Assembly: GCF_017591425.1 (NCBI RefSeq)
Contig: NW_024467120.1
Coordinates: 6,572,001 to 6,636,000, forward strand
DNA length: 64,000 nt
Reading direction: 5' to 3'
Source of the DNA: Ochotona curzoniae
Lineage: Eukaryota > Chordata > Mammalia > Lagomorpha > Ochotonidae
A program made the position numbers and the translations under genes. Positions 55,330 through 64,000 of this stretch are shown here, one piece after another. The notes beneath the pieces are model-generated. The model saw nothing but the letters and a program-made list of their open reading frames with translations. It was not told the DNA's origin and ran no database searches. Every line of letters begins with the position of its first letter. The stretch's first letter is position 1.

Positions 55330-55635
55330 GGGACAGTCATTAGATACCACTTCAGATGCCAACACATTATGTTGGAGTACCTGGAATCTGAGTGTCAGCT
55401 CTGCTCTGGATGACAAAGTGACTGCTATCCTGTGCCACAGAAGGAAGGAACAAGCACTTGGGTTTCTGAGACTCACACGGGAGAACCAGGAGTTCCACAC
55501 TCATGGCGTGGATATGGCATAGCCCAGTTGTGGGCATTTGGGAAGTGAACCAGCAGATGGAAGATCTCTCTCTCTCTTTCTTTTTTTCTCTCTCTCTCTC
55601 TCTCTCACACACACAAGCAAATATAAATTAAAATG
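55330..55635 (+). mobile_element. C-type SINE, old copy with a CT/CA-rich 3' part
   Basis: Forward copy: CAGATGCCAACACATTATGTTGGAGTACC, GACTCACACGGGAGAACCAGG, GGGAAGTGAACCAGCAGATGG, then (CT)n and (CA)n at 55566-55615. Confidence 0.75.
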
Positions 55636-56182
55636 GGTCAAGGATCCAGAGGATTAAAAACTGCAGTGGTCCTGAACATTATCCCATTGAAGCCTCATCT
55701 GTTTAAACTAAGAAGAAACTAAACACAGAGAACTTAGAGAATTTTACAGTTTTGTTTCTAATTTTTGGAACCAGGTCAATGCAACAGGTGCAGTACCTTG
55801 ACAAATACTAGCAAGCATCCAACTGTCCTTCCATATACAAATCAGCATGAACCCAACACTGCTGCTTCCAACTGATCCCCACATAATAAATAGTGAAATA
55901 GATGCATTAAAATACAAGGGATCCATTGACAACCCACCAAAATCTTGCCGGCTCACACAGGCCATGGTGATGTGGCCACTTTACATAGGTCAATGCTTTC
56001 TCCTTTCCCGGAAGCCTGGGATGCACTGAAGGAGAAGGAAGACAAAAAGCAGAAGATAGAGGGCAGGCTGGGTAGGCTTTTGGTTTTTGTTTTAGTTTAA
56101 GAAGCTTAGAAACAAAAGGAAATATCGCAGCTTTGTTCGTCAAGGACCTGTTGTGGAGGTTGATGTGCGTCTGTAGATTTCA

Positions 56183-56184
<2 letters not shown>
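55636..56184. other. Unique sequence, no feature recognised
   Basis: No gene or repeat was recognised left of the GT array. Confidence 0.4.

Positions 56185-56247
<63 letters not shown>
56185..56247 (+). repeat. (GT)31 dinucleotide repeat
   Basis: The longest dinucleotide array in the window, uninterrupted over about 63 bases. Confidence 0.98.
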
Positions 56248-56249
<2 letters not shown>

Positions 56250-56499
56250 CCAAGTAGCCTGTCAGAGCCTCATTTTCCAGGATGCACGCCTCTCCCTAAC
56301 TGATAACACTCTAAATAACAGGTGAGTGACTCCTGGCTGGAAGGAGATTGTCTGACCTCATTGTTTGCCTTTTTCCCCCCTCTTTGTTCTTCACAAATAA
56401 AGGTTTTTTAATAAACTGAAAGGTCCTCCGCTCTTGCCTGATGATAAAATGAAAGGAACCAGTGAGGTATGGTACAACGTGGCAGCAGAAAAGGAGAAG

Positions 56500-56700
56500 C
56501 TCATCAGAAAATAACAAAGGTGCAAGTTAAAGATAAGGCAGCTGTCAGAGATTAATCCTGCCCGCCTGATTGTTTTCTTTAATACCAAAGCCTGCAATAG
56601 CGAGCGATAAGTTTGCTGAGTAATTTGGTTTTTGGTGAGGAAATAAAATTCAGGTAGGCCCCATAATTGATTTCCCTTTCTTTCGTTTTCTAAACATTAA
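56500..56700. promoter_or_regulatory. Candidate conserved noncoding element
   Basis: Repeat-free block with many transcription-factor-like words: AGATAAGG and GCGATAAG (GATA type), ATTAATCC (OTX/bicoid type), CCCATAATTGATTT (homeodomain type) and CCTGATTGTTTTCTTTAAT. No open frame of note. The assignment rests on composition and motif density only. Confidence 0.3.
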
Positions 56701-56719
56701 ACAACAACAACAACAACAA
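56701..56719 (+). repeat. (CAA)6 simple repeat
   Basis: A short ACA/CAA run next to the candidate conserved block. Confidence 0.95.
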
Positions 56720-56889
56720 AAAGCCCTGCCTAGCCTACCCTTTCTTCTTTGCACTGGTACCCCTGGGCAGTCCTCTTGACCACGCCTCCCACTTTGCAGA
56801 TCCCTTAAAAGCCTGCCAGCAGGAGGGTGGATGTGAGGAAGGAAAGTTTCTCTTGCTGGGCAACACCAGGTGCAAATTACCAGAGATCC

Positions 56890-57470
56890 TTGTTAGGGAT
56901 TGAGGTCCTTGTTAGGGAATGAGCTGTGCCCTCTCAAGTAAGATTTTGGAGCTCTAAGTCCCACGATCTCAGAATGTGGTTTTATTTAAAAGTCTAGTTC
57001 TCATGAGCTCACTAAAACAGGTTGACCAGCATCTTTGGAAACACGGGATATTGAGCCCAGATGCTGGCCCACACACAAAGAATGCCAAGGAGCTCTGGGC
57101 GATGTATGTCCAGTCCGCTCCACATTGCAGAAGCCAGGAGAGGGACGCAACATCTCCCCAAGAGCCTCCCAAGGAACTAACCCTAGTGTTTCAAGAGGAG
57201 ATGAAGTTAAATGAGGTCACTACAGTGGATCCGATTCAATCAGACTGGTGCCTCTGCAAGAAGACAAGACTGGGACACACGAAAGAAAACGTGTGAGGAC
57301 ACGTACAGGGGTGAAGAAGTCCAGGAAGGAGACCCCAGAAGAAACCAACCCTGCTGACTCCAAGTTCTCAGACTTGTAGCCCCCAGAACCGTGAGAGCCT
57401 TGTTTTCTGCTGTTGAAGCCTTTTACTTGCTTCTACTTGGGTACCACAGCCATGGGTACGACACTACCTC
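56890..57470 (+). mobile_element. MLT1-type LTR (MaLR)
   Basis: TTGTTAGGGAATGAGCTGTGCCC, TCTCAGAATGTGGTTTTATTTAAAAG, GTTAAATGAGGTCACTACAG, TGAGGACACGTACAGGG, ACCAACCCTGCTGACTCC and GCCCCCAGAACCGTGAGAGCC follow an MLT1 LTR. Extra sequence at about 57016-57190 may be an insertion, as it does not match. CCTTGTTAGGGA occurs twice near the start. Confidence 0.75.
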
Positions 57471-57474
57471 AATT

Positions 57475-58175
57475 TCTTTGTGTAATATTTGCATTAATCA
57501 AAGTTCTCATTTCCTTTTTATCTCCCACTCCAAAGGTTTCTTACAGCACTGGGCTCAATACTGAAGAAATGGAGAGAAAATGAAATTTCAAGGTCTGGCT
57601 CTAGCCCCTCCTTCTGTACACACCTTCCCCACATCGACAGGACATCTGTGGCCAAGGCAATGTCCCTGCCACGTTCACACACTCAGCCAGTCAATTCAGG
57701 AAGCCCTGAGCAGGAACCCTGCAAATCACAGTTAACACAGACAATAGCTTAGAGGTGAAAGGCTGCACCCCAAGTCTGGAATGTCAGGTGTAATCCTTTA
57801 TCTCCGCAGCCTCATCATCCAGAGTGACAAAATCCATTTAGCTTCTTCAGAACAGTGCTTCAGGCTTCTAAGGTTCAAGGTGCATTGCAACAACCCATTA
57901 GATTCTTCGCTAAAATGCCAGCCCTGAGGCTTAAATCTGGAGGCAGCTGCAAAGGCTGCAGTTCCCACATGCACCCTGGTGCTCGGTGGTGCCCCATCCA
58001 TGGACCACTCCAGAGGATCAGGCCACAGCTAGGTAAAAGGAGAACCCACAGCTCTTCTAAGGCAAAGCTTTAAGCGGCTGTGAAATTCGAGATTCATGTG
58101 TCTGGGTTGGGGAAACCTCCAGTTACAGTCCCAAAGGAACAAACAGGAAGAAACTTTCGGGGTGAAGTTGGGGCC
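57475..58175. other. Unique sequence, no feature recognised
   Basis: No gene or repeat was recognised. CpGs are sparse. Confidence 0.4.
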
Positions 58176-58179
58176 CCCA

Positions 58180-58420
58180 GATGAGCCCTTGCAGAACGTG
58201 TTGCGCAACCAGGCACAACACGCTGTGTTAGGCATCACCGGAGTCAGCACAGCCTTATTTATTGTGACAAAATGAATAGCCCCCAGGTTGCTCATCCAGC
58301 AGCTAATTTCTCATCTTATCTATTATGGGAATGAGATGGGAAAACAGTTTCCTGTTTCTCGCACATACCACTGACATGAAAGATAGCGAATGAAGTCCCA
58401 GGAAAGCCATGCAGCCCCAT
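58180..58420. promoter_or_regulatory. Candidate conserved noncoding element
   Basis: Repeat-free block with CAGCTAATTTCTCATCTTATC, TTTATTTATTGTGACAAAATG and a GTTGCGCAACCAGGC stretch (GTTGCGCAAC is a 10-bp palindrome resembling a C/EBP site). It could be an enhancer. This rests only on inference from motif content. Confidence 0.25.
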
Positions 58421-58699
58421 CCATCCTTGCCCCGCTGGCTTCAAGGGGACGATTTGGGGCTGCTCAGGCAGGGCTCCCAGGGAGAGAAACAAGTGAAGAG
58501 CCCTCCATTTTAAGGTCATCTTGGAAATATCTGGGGAACTAGGAGGCATTTTCTGCTGAAAGATTTTCCATAGCAGAAATCCTTTGAAATCCAAGTGATA
58601 GATTGAGTGTTGGATTTGGATTCTGCATGGCCCATCTTCATACTGGATTCTGAAGCTAAGAGACCTCTGGACTAGTGTTGTGGCCCAATGGGTTAAGTC

Positions 58700-58998
58700 A
58701 CCATTGCTTTTTATTTTTAATAATTTTATTTTATGTATTTGAAAGAGAGAGAGGGAGAGATATTTCTTCCTCTGGTTTACTCCACCAAATGTCTGCAACA
58801 GCCAGCAGAAGCCTGGAACTCCATCCAGCTCCCCTATGTAAATGGCAGGAGCCCAAGTACTGGGGTTAACTGATGCTCATTTCCCAGGCACATTAGCAGG
58901 GACTGGATTGGAAGTGGAGCATCTGGGACTTGAACAAGCCCTCATATGGAGTACTAGTTTCACAGTTAGCCTTTTTGCCACTATTCTAGCACTTCCTA
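58700..58998 (-). mobile_element. C-type SINE, reverse, in a compound cluster
   Basis: T-rich start, ATTTGAAAGAGAGAGAGGGAGAG, CACCAAATGTCTGCAACAGCC, CCCAGGCACATTAGCAGGGACTGG and an end near CTATTCTAGCAC. Old subfamily. Confidence 0.82.
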
Positions 58999-59021
58999 GT
59001 TCATCTTTTCTAACCACCCCT

Positions 59022-59080
59022 CTTTTTTTAAGATTTACTTCTTTTACAGAATTATATGGAGAGGGTAAGACAGAGAAAGA

Positions 59081-59119
<39 letters not shown>

Positions 59120-59369
59120 TTCATCTGCTGGTTAACCCCTCAAATGGCCATAACAGCTGGAGCTGGGCCACTCTAAAGCCAGGGGCCATGAGTTTCTTTT
59201 GGGTCTCTCATGTGGATGCAGGAGCCCAAGGCTTGAGCCATCCTTGCTGCTTTCCCAGGCCATAAGCAGGGAGCTGGATGGGAAGTAGAGCACCCAGAAC
59301 ATGAACCAATACCCACTTGTAAGGCCACACTGCAGATAGAGGATTAATCTACTGTACCACCACCCGCCT
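59022..59369 (-). mobile_element. C-type SINE, reverse, in a compound cluster
   Basis: TTTTTTTAAGATTTACTTC, a (GA)n tract at 59086-59116, CCCTCAAATGGCCATAACAGC and TGCTTTCCCAGGCCATAAGCAGGG, ending ACCACCACCCGCC. Confidence 0.87.
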
Positions 59370-59604
59370 TGCATCTCATAACAATGTACTGATTCAAATT
59401 CCAGTTGCCCTGCTTTCTATTCAGCTCCCTGTTGATGCACTTGGGAAAGCAGTAGAGGACGGCCCAACAACTTAAACCCCTATTAGCCACAGGAGAGATC
59501 CAGATGGGATTCCTGGTTTCTGGCTTCAGCCTGGCCCAGGCCCAGCCATTGCAGCCATCTGAGGATGAACCAGCATATGGAAGATTCTCTCCCTCTGTCA
59601 CGCT

Positions 59605-60078
59605 GCCATGGAAACCCAGCTGGCAGACATGACCTTCTCCTCCAGCCATGCCTCTCATGCGCACAGTGATCCAGGCAGCCCCACAGCTCACCTTCCCAGA
59701 GCACTAACAACCACAGGACTTCCCAGGTCTCTGGAGTGACCGGGAGAGTCTGTGCAAGGCTCAGATCTCCACGAGCTCCTGGTTCATTCTTATCCATCAA
59801 AAGCAAGTTATGGCTCAGAGTGGCAAACAGCCTTGCTCACGGTCACCTAACAGGTAGAGAGCTCAACTCTGAGTAGCCACACAGTGATCCAGATCTGGTG
59901 GTCAGGCCAGGCTTACCCCAGATTGATGAGTGATTCATTGGGGGGTGTGGGCAATGTAACGAGGCTGGATTCCCGGATGAGTTGCCTCACTTGGGAATTC
60001 AGGGTTCTGATCTAGAAACAACACAACCCAGAACAGGATCTGATGTCAACAAAGACAGTAGTGTCCAACTTGGGCGGC
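59605..60078. other. Unique sequence, no feature recognised
   Basis: No gene or repeat was recognised. It may include a diverged MIR. Confidence 0.35.
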
Positions 60079-60079
60079 T

Positions 60080-60265
60080 CAGGCACACCGAGGTGAGGGG
60101 ACAGATCCCAGGGCCATACCCCAGGCAATGAGATCTGTATCTGTCAGGCTTTGGCAGCCCCTGAGAGTTTGTAGTCTAAATGCAGATTCTCAGGCTCCAC
60201 CAGGCCTACGGAATCGGGATCTGGGCGAGCCCTTGTGTGTGTCAGGAAAGTGCTGGTCTAGTGTT
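60080..60265. mobile_element. MER5-type (hAT-Charlie) DNA element
   Basis: CATACCCCAGGCAATGAG, then CTAAATGCAGATTCTCAGGCTCCACCAGGCC and TACGGAATCGGGATCTGGG match MER5-like elements (AGGCCCCACCCCAGACCTACTGAATCAGAATCTGGG). The ends are not well defined. Confidence 0.6.
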
Positions 60266-60339
60266 ACCAGCCTCCCTTGATGCTCAACCCCAACCGCAGG
60301 TGAAATAAGTTGGCATCTCTGGAGGGCAAGGGATGCCAG

Positions 60340-60367
60340 ATTGTTTGTTCGTTTGTTTGTTTGTTTG
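60340..60367 (+). repeat. (TTTG)n simple repeat
   Basis: Six or seven TTTG units with one TTCG variant. Confidence 0.95.
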
Positions 60368-60774
60368 AGAGCTGAGGATTCAGGAGAACACAGCAGGACA
60401 CAAAACATGAGTTTGGAGGCCTCAAAAACAACCCATTTTGCATCCTAACTAGGCCAAGTCCCAGGCATACTCAGGAGAAGAATGCACACATGAAAAAAAA
60501 AAAATGGAACTTACCCCAGCCTCCTGCCTTTTCTTAGTGGGCTGACCTGGTGCAAATCACAGCTGACTTCAGTGATGTAGCTCTACTGCCCAGGGATTCC
60601 ATGTCCTCCTTGTAAAAGGGAGACCAGAGAACTGACTTTTAACTTAGCCGTGCTATACTAGACAAATATGAAAAGTGCTCTGGCTGGAATATTTGCATTC
60701 CATCCAGAAGTAATGTTGAAACTTAGCCTCCAAAGCAATCATATTAAGAGTTGGGGCATTTAAGAGATGACTAG

Positions 60775-61066
60775 GGGTTCTGGTGGTGCTTGCGATGCTG
60801 CATCCCCTTCTGGCATATTCACTGGAGTACCAGCTGCTCTGTTTCTGAACCAGGTCCCTACTGCTGTATCTGGGCAGGCAGCAGCAAATGTTGTAAGTAC
60901 TTGGTCCTGTCACCCAACGGGGCAGCCAAGATAGAGTTCTAACTTCAGCCTGGCCCAGTCTGAGGGAGCCCTTGTGGCCATTTGGCAAGCAAACCAGCAG
61001 ATAGAAAATGTCTCTCTGCTATGCTCTCATCACTTGGCCTTTCAAATAAATAAATCTTTAAAAGAG
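60775..61066 (+). mobile_element. C-type SINE, older copy
   Basis: Forward copy: TCTGGTGGTGCTTGCGATGC, CATATTCACTGGAGTACCAGCTGC, ATTTGGCAAGCAAACCAGCAG and GCCTTTCAAATAAATAAATCTTTAAA. Confidence 0.87.
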
Positions 61067-61067
61067 A

Positions 61068-63035
61068 GAGGGGGATTAGGTCAGGAAGGCTCCCTTGTGC
61101 ATACGATTAACTCCTTTATAAATAAAATTTAACACAATACTTTACACTTTTTGTGCCTCTACCAATAATACCTGTGAAGTATTCAGTGCAATGCCTAGCA
61201 CACAGTAGGTGCTTTATGACACTTAACAGTGGGCTTGGACTCAGCCTGAGAGAGACTCATACTCAGAATCATTTTTCATTTCCAGCCCCTGTAAGTACTT
61301 ACACAGGATCTATAATGAATGGCAATTCAATTTCAATGCCATGGTCATTCCAAAGAAGATTTTAAGTCAGCAGAAGATGGCAAGATGTGAACAATAACCT
61401 TCTCTTTGCAGGATGAAAAACTAGTGTCATGATTTATAAATAGCTCTCCTGACTGTGGAAGAATGTTATCTCTATCCCTTCCAGGCAAGCCTAATTTAAT
61501 CTACCACTGTGGCTCCCTTCAAATGAAAAAAAAAAAAAAAAAGGAAGGACAATTTTAAAGAATATACAAGAAAACATGGGAGGCACAAAAATCAAAACAG
61601 CATTAACCAACCAAGAAAAGGGAGCAAGGGACTAGGTTAAAATTATACAGAAGGCCCTCCACATAAATACCAGAGTGAAAAGACAGCTAATTGAAGAATG
61701 AGAGTTTTCTTAACCAGTGCTAGCTGAGTAAAAATATAATTATCTTTGATTCATGAAGATTGCTACAATGTGACTCATTTACCAAAACACTTACTAGCAG
61801 AATTACATTTGCTACTGGGAGAAGACCACGTGTGGCAAGGAGGGCTGGAGTAAATACCAAATATGTGTCTGCTTGCACAGTGGCACCTGGGAGCATAGCT
61901 CTGTGCCTCTTGTTGCTGCTCTCAGCAGGGCTCTCTGTGATAATGATCAGGAACAGACACAGAGAGCTTCCTGTAAGACTGGAAATGCTACTGCAACTGC
62001 TTCCAGCCAGGTTCTGGGAGGGTCTCAACCTTCCCGGCGAACACCAGCTGGATTCCCAATGTCTTCCTTTCTACAAGGGGGACCCACTGCCCTGATGGCA
62101 AAGCAGCTGTGCCCCTGGGTATCCTGTTAACCAAGCTGATATATCTTTCTTCAGAGATTGCACACAAACCAGGAAATTGGAAAGCATTCTTTATTATAGT
62201 ATTAGTTTTCTGATCACTCCCAGAAGAGAAAACCAGCATGTTTCCAATCAAACATTTTCTCTTCAACTGTTGTGGGCTGAGAGTCTGTCCCCATGGAACA
62301 GAGCTGCTTAAAGCTTGAAACCATCGACAATTTGCGTGTAAGATCATGGAGAAATGACAGTAGGGTGGATGCCCTAAAACAGATGGGAAGAGGGTGGCCA
62401 TAAACACTCTCAAAGACAAAAAAGATCTTCAGGGTCTTTGGGTCCGATTGGCCCAGGGCAGGACGTAGTTCTAGGAGTATGCATCTGTGAGCGTGATGAG
62501 GAAAAGCACAGAAAACAGGGGGGGGAAATGAACAAGGAGAAGTAAAAGGATGTATTTCTTGAAAACACAGTAAAAGAGATATACAAAGAAGGCATCTCCA
62601 TAGAGGCAGCAGCAGCACACGGTTCTGCAAGTACCAATGTAACGAAAATAAATGCAGCATACAAGCCTAATGAAGGACATTTCATGGCAGGTTGAAATCC
62701 TAACTGATACAAATGAGGATCATTATCTTCCCTGGGCCCTCCTGCTCAGTGTAGCACAAGAACCATGCAAATAGAAGGAGATGACCAGGGCTGGAAGGGT
62801 GGAATTATAACCTCACAACAGACGCAGGACTCTTACTGAAAAGCCACTGAGGATCTGAAGACTATCACACAGATGACACTTGACTGTCCCATCCAATGGT
62901 AAATAATGTTTTGGGAACCACCCACAGCTCCTTCCTCCCAATGAGTGTAAAAAGTACTTCTGTAAGGCCTGGAATCTAAAGATGATTCCAAATATGATTC
63001 TCTCTCAGACACACCCCAAGCACACTCTCTTATTC
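61068..63035. other. Long unique stretch, mostly unassigned
   Basis: Frames up to 148 codons on the minus strand (61988-62419, 62214-62660) and 111 on the plus (61760-62095) lack domains. It contains a poly-A run at about 61527-61543. A small MIR piece is listed separately. Confidence 0.4.
61165..61225 (-). repeat. MIR/L2-type terminal fragment
   Basis: GAAGTATTCAGTGCAATGCCTAGCACACAGTAGGTGC fits GCTTAGCACAGTGCCTGGCACATAGTAGGCGC, a word shared by MIR (antisense) and L2. Confidence 0.5.
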
Positions 63036-63039
63036 TCAT

Positions 63040-63115
63040 AAAGTGTCTACTATGTTCTAGCCATCACATTATGTCACATGCATTATTCATCTAATCCCAT
63101 CCACATAGGAGACAG
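63040..63115 (+). repeat. MIR fragment
   Basis: GTGTCTACTATGTTCTAGCCATCACATTATGTCACATGCATTATTCATCTAATCCCATCC follows MIR (TACTATGTGCCAGGC, TACATG.ATTA.CTCATTTAATCC). Confidence 0.65.
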
Positions 63116-63838
63116 GTGTACCCCCTACACTATCACCTTCAGGCACCCTTGTACTTCTGGAAGCCACAGAGAAAGAGCCCTTCAGAGTAACAGTTTAACT
63201 GTACTCGTGCAGTTTTGCCACCAGTCCAACACAAATCCCCAGTGCTTTGGTCTTCCTGGTTAGAAAACTGGGGTGCTCAGAGCCAGCAGGAATCAGTAGA
63301 TGAAGAAAAGTGGAGAAGGAAAAGTTTTCCTCCACTGGCAGGCCTAGAACCAGGCCTAGAACACATCCATGGGTACACTATGACACATTGGAGATTGGAA
63401 AGACACTACTAAACATATATTAAATCCCCTCCATACTGTGGTGTCCAGGACTCGACAATAAGTTAAATACACTTACTGGGTTGCTAAGTACACTGAGGGG
63501 AATTATCCATCAGTGGATCTTTTCAATACATTGTTGGAGGTATAGGGTCATTAGAGGGATGCAATGAGATTGCAGAAACAGGGAGTTGAGCTAGGTTTTG
63601 GGGAATCGTGAGCAAGAGAAACTCCTTTGAATAGGTAATTCAGGGCCTGAATTGAGGAGCAGGACACAGAGCAAGGAAAAGTGAAATAATTTTCCTTACA
63701 CAAAGCAATCATAGCTTATGTATTTGAGCCATCGCAGCACATATATGCTTTGAGACGGGAGATACAAATCCAAGAATTATGGCTTCTCCCCTTCTTTCTC
63801 CCCTTCCGCCACCACCCCAGAAACAAGAAGGATAAACA
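63116..63838. other. Unique sequence, no feature recognised
   Basis: GGCCTAGAACCAGGCCTAGAAC at about 63341 is a short tandem duplication (CCAGGCCTAGAA). Otherwise nothing is recognised. Confidence 0.4.
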
Positions 63839-63839
63839 G

Positions 63840-64000
63840 AGCCTGGCCACATGGCCTAGCGGCAAAAGTCCTCACCTTGAGCGTGCCAGGATCCCATATG
63901 GGTGCCGGTTCTAATCCTGGGAGCTTCACTTCCCATCCAGCTCCCTGCTTGTTGCCGGGGAAGCAGACGAGGACAGCCCAAAGCTTTGGGACCCTGCATC
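63840..64000 (+). mobile_element. C-type SINE, cut by the window end
   Basis: GAGCCTGGCCACATGGCCTAGCGGC, AGGATCCCATATGGGTGCCGGTTCTAATCC, CATCCAGCTCCCTGCTTG and CAAAGCTTTGGGACCCTGCATC. This is the 5' half of a fairly young copy; the rest lies outside the window. Confidence 0.93.

Larger units (their letters stand above)
58668..59602 (+). mobile_element. Compound SINE cluster (three C-type SINEs)
   Basis: A forward SINE begins at 58668 (ACTAGTGTTGTGGCCCAATGGG) and resumes at 59370-59602 (TTGCATCTCATAACAATG, GCAGTAGAGGACGGCCC, GGATGAACCAGCATATGG). Between the two halves lie two reverse-strand SINEs. The simplest reading is two later insertions near the head of the first. Confidence 0.75.

Noticed and set aside
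58316..58798. 160-codon minus-strand frame
   Set aside because: It crosses from unique sequence into a SINE boundary and has no known motif.
61760..62712. Several 100-148-codon frames on both strands
   Set aside because: Overlapping frames on both strands without domains, splice pattern or family match.
1..64000. CRISPR arrays, bacterial operons, phage or plasmid features
   Set aside because: Mammalian SINE, L1, MIR and MaLR content excludes a prokaryotic source, and no array of regular repeats with unique spacers exists.
1..64000. tRNA, 5S, U6 or 7SK genes
   Set aside because: I looked for their conserved words; the only tRNA-like signals are the B boxes of SINE heads.

Overview
This window is mammalian nuclear DNA, almost certainly from a lagomorph and most likely a pika (Ochotona). 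The main evidence is about forty copies of one tRNA-derived C-type SINE. Its youngest copies begin near GGCCCGGYGCGGTGGCRCAGTGG, carry a GGTTCTAATCC B box and a CCCATATGGG core, and end in CCAATAAAAATAAATAAATC plus an A-rich tail. Rabbit C repeats, as I remember them, differ in the head, while this version fits pika. LINE-1 3' ends with a lagomorph-style tail (GAGCCTATGGAACTG then ATCAT) support this. Old pan-mammalian repeats (MIR, L2, MER5A, MLT1 LTRs, L1M fragments) confirm eutherian DNA.

I find no functional protein-coding gene and no rRNA, tRNA or snRNA gene. The open frames are short, lack codon structure, and mostly lie in repeats. The only recognisable coding sequence is a dead LINE-1: an ORF1 relic (18167-19115, plus) facing an ORF2 N-terminal relic (17794-18069, minus). 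The window is best read as intergenic or deep intronic DNA.

Layout: 0-9 kb holds C-SINEs, an L1 3' fragment split by a SINE, a very young SINE with a perfect 17-bp target duplication (3813-4132) and a SINE inside a SINE (5281-5925). 9-16 kb holds MIR, an L1 3' UTR piece, a mariner-like element carrying a SINE tail, and more SINEs. 16.4-19.2 kb is a nested L1 complex with a twin-priming-type inversion and most of ORF2 missing. 20.1-20.8 kb is a minisatellite. 22-29 kb holds SINEs, L1 fragments, a threefold tandem repeat in a SINE and a GGAA/GAAA microsatellite. 29-38 kb is sparser, with MIR, MLT1 LTRs and a short interstitial telomeric tract (36394-36432). 38-46.5 kb is repeat-rich, with an unclassified TATA-containing element (41725-42480) and an L1 3' region with a perfect 18-bp target duplication (43225-44417). 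46.5-64 kb holds L2 pieces, another split L1, GT arrays, an MLT1 LTR, a SINE cluster (58668-59602) and two candidate conserved noncoding stretches.

No genes act together here. The story is of retrotransposition: L1 machinery has mobilised the C-SINE repeatedly, and nesting gives a relative order of events. All family names come from recognition by eye, so boundaries are usually good to about 10-30 bases, and exact where a target-site duplication is given.
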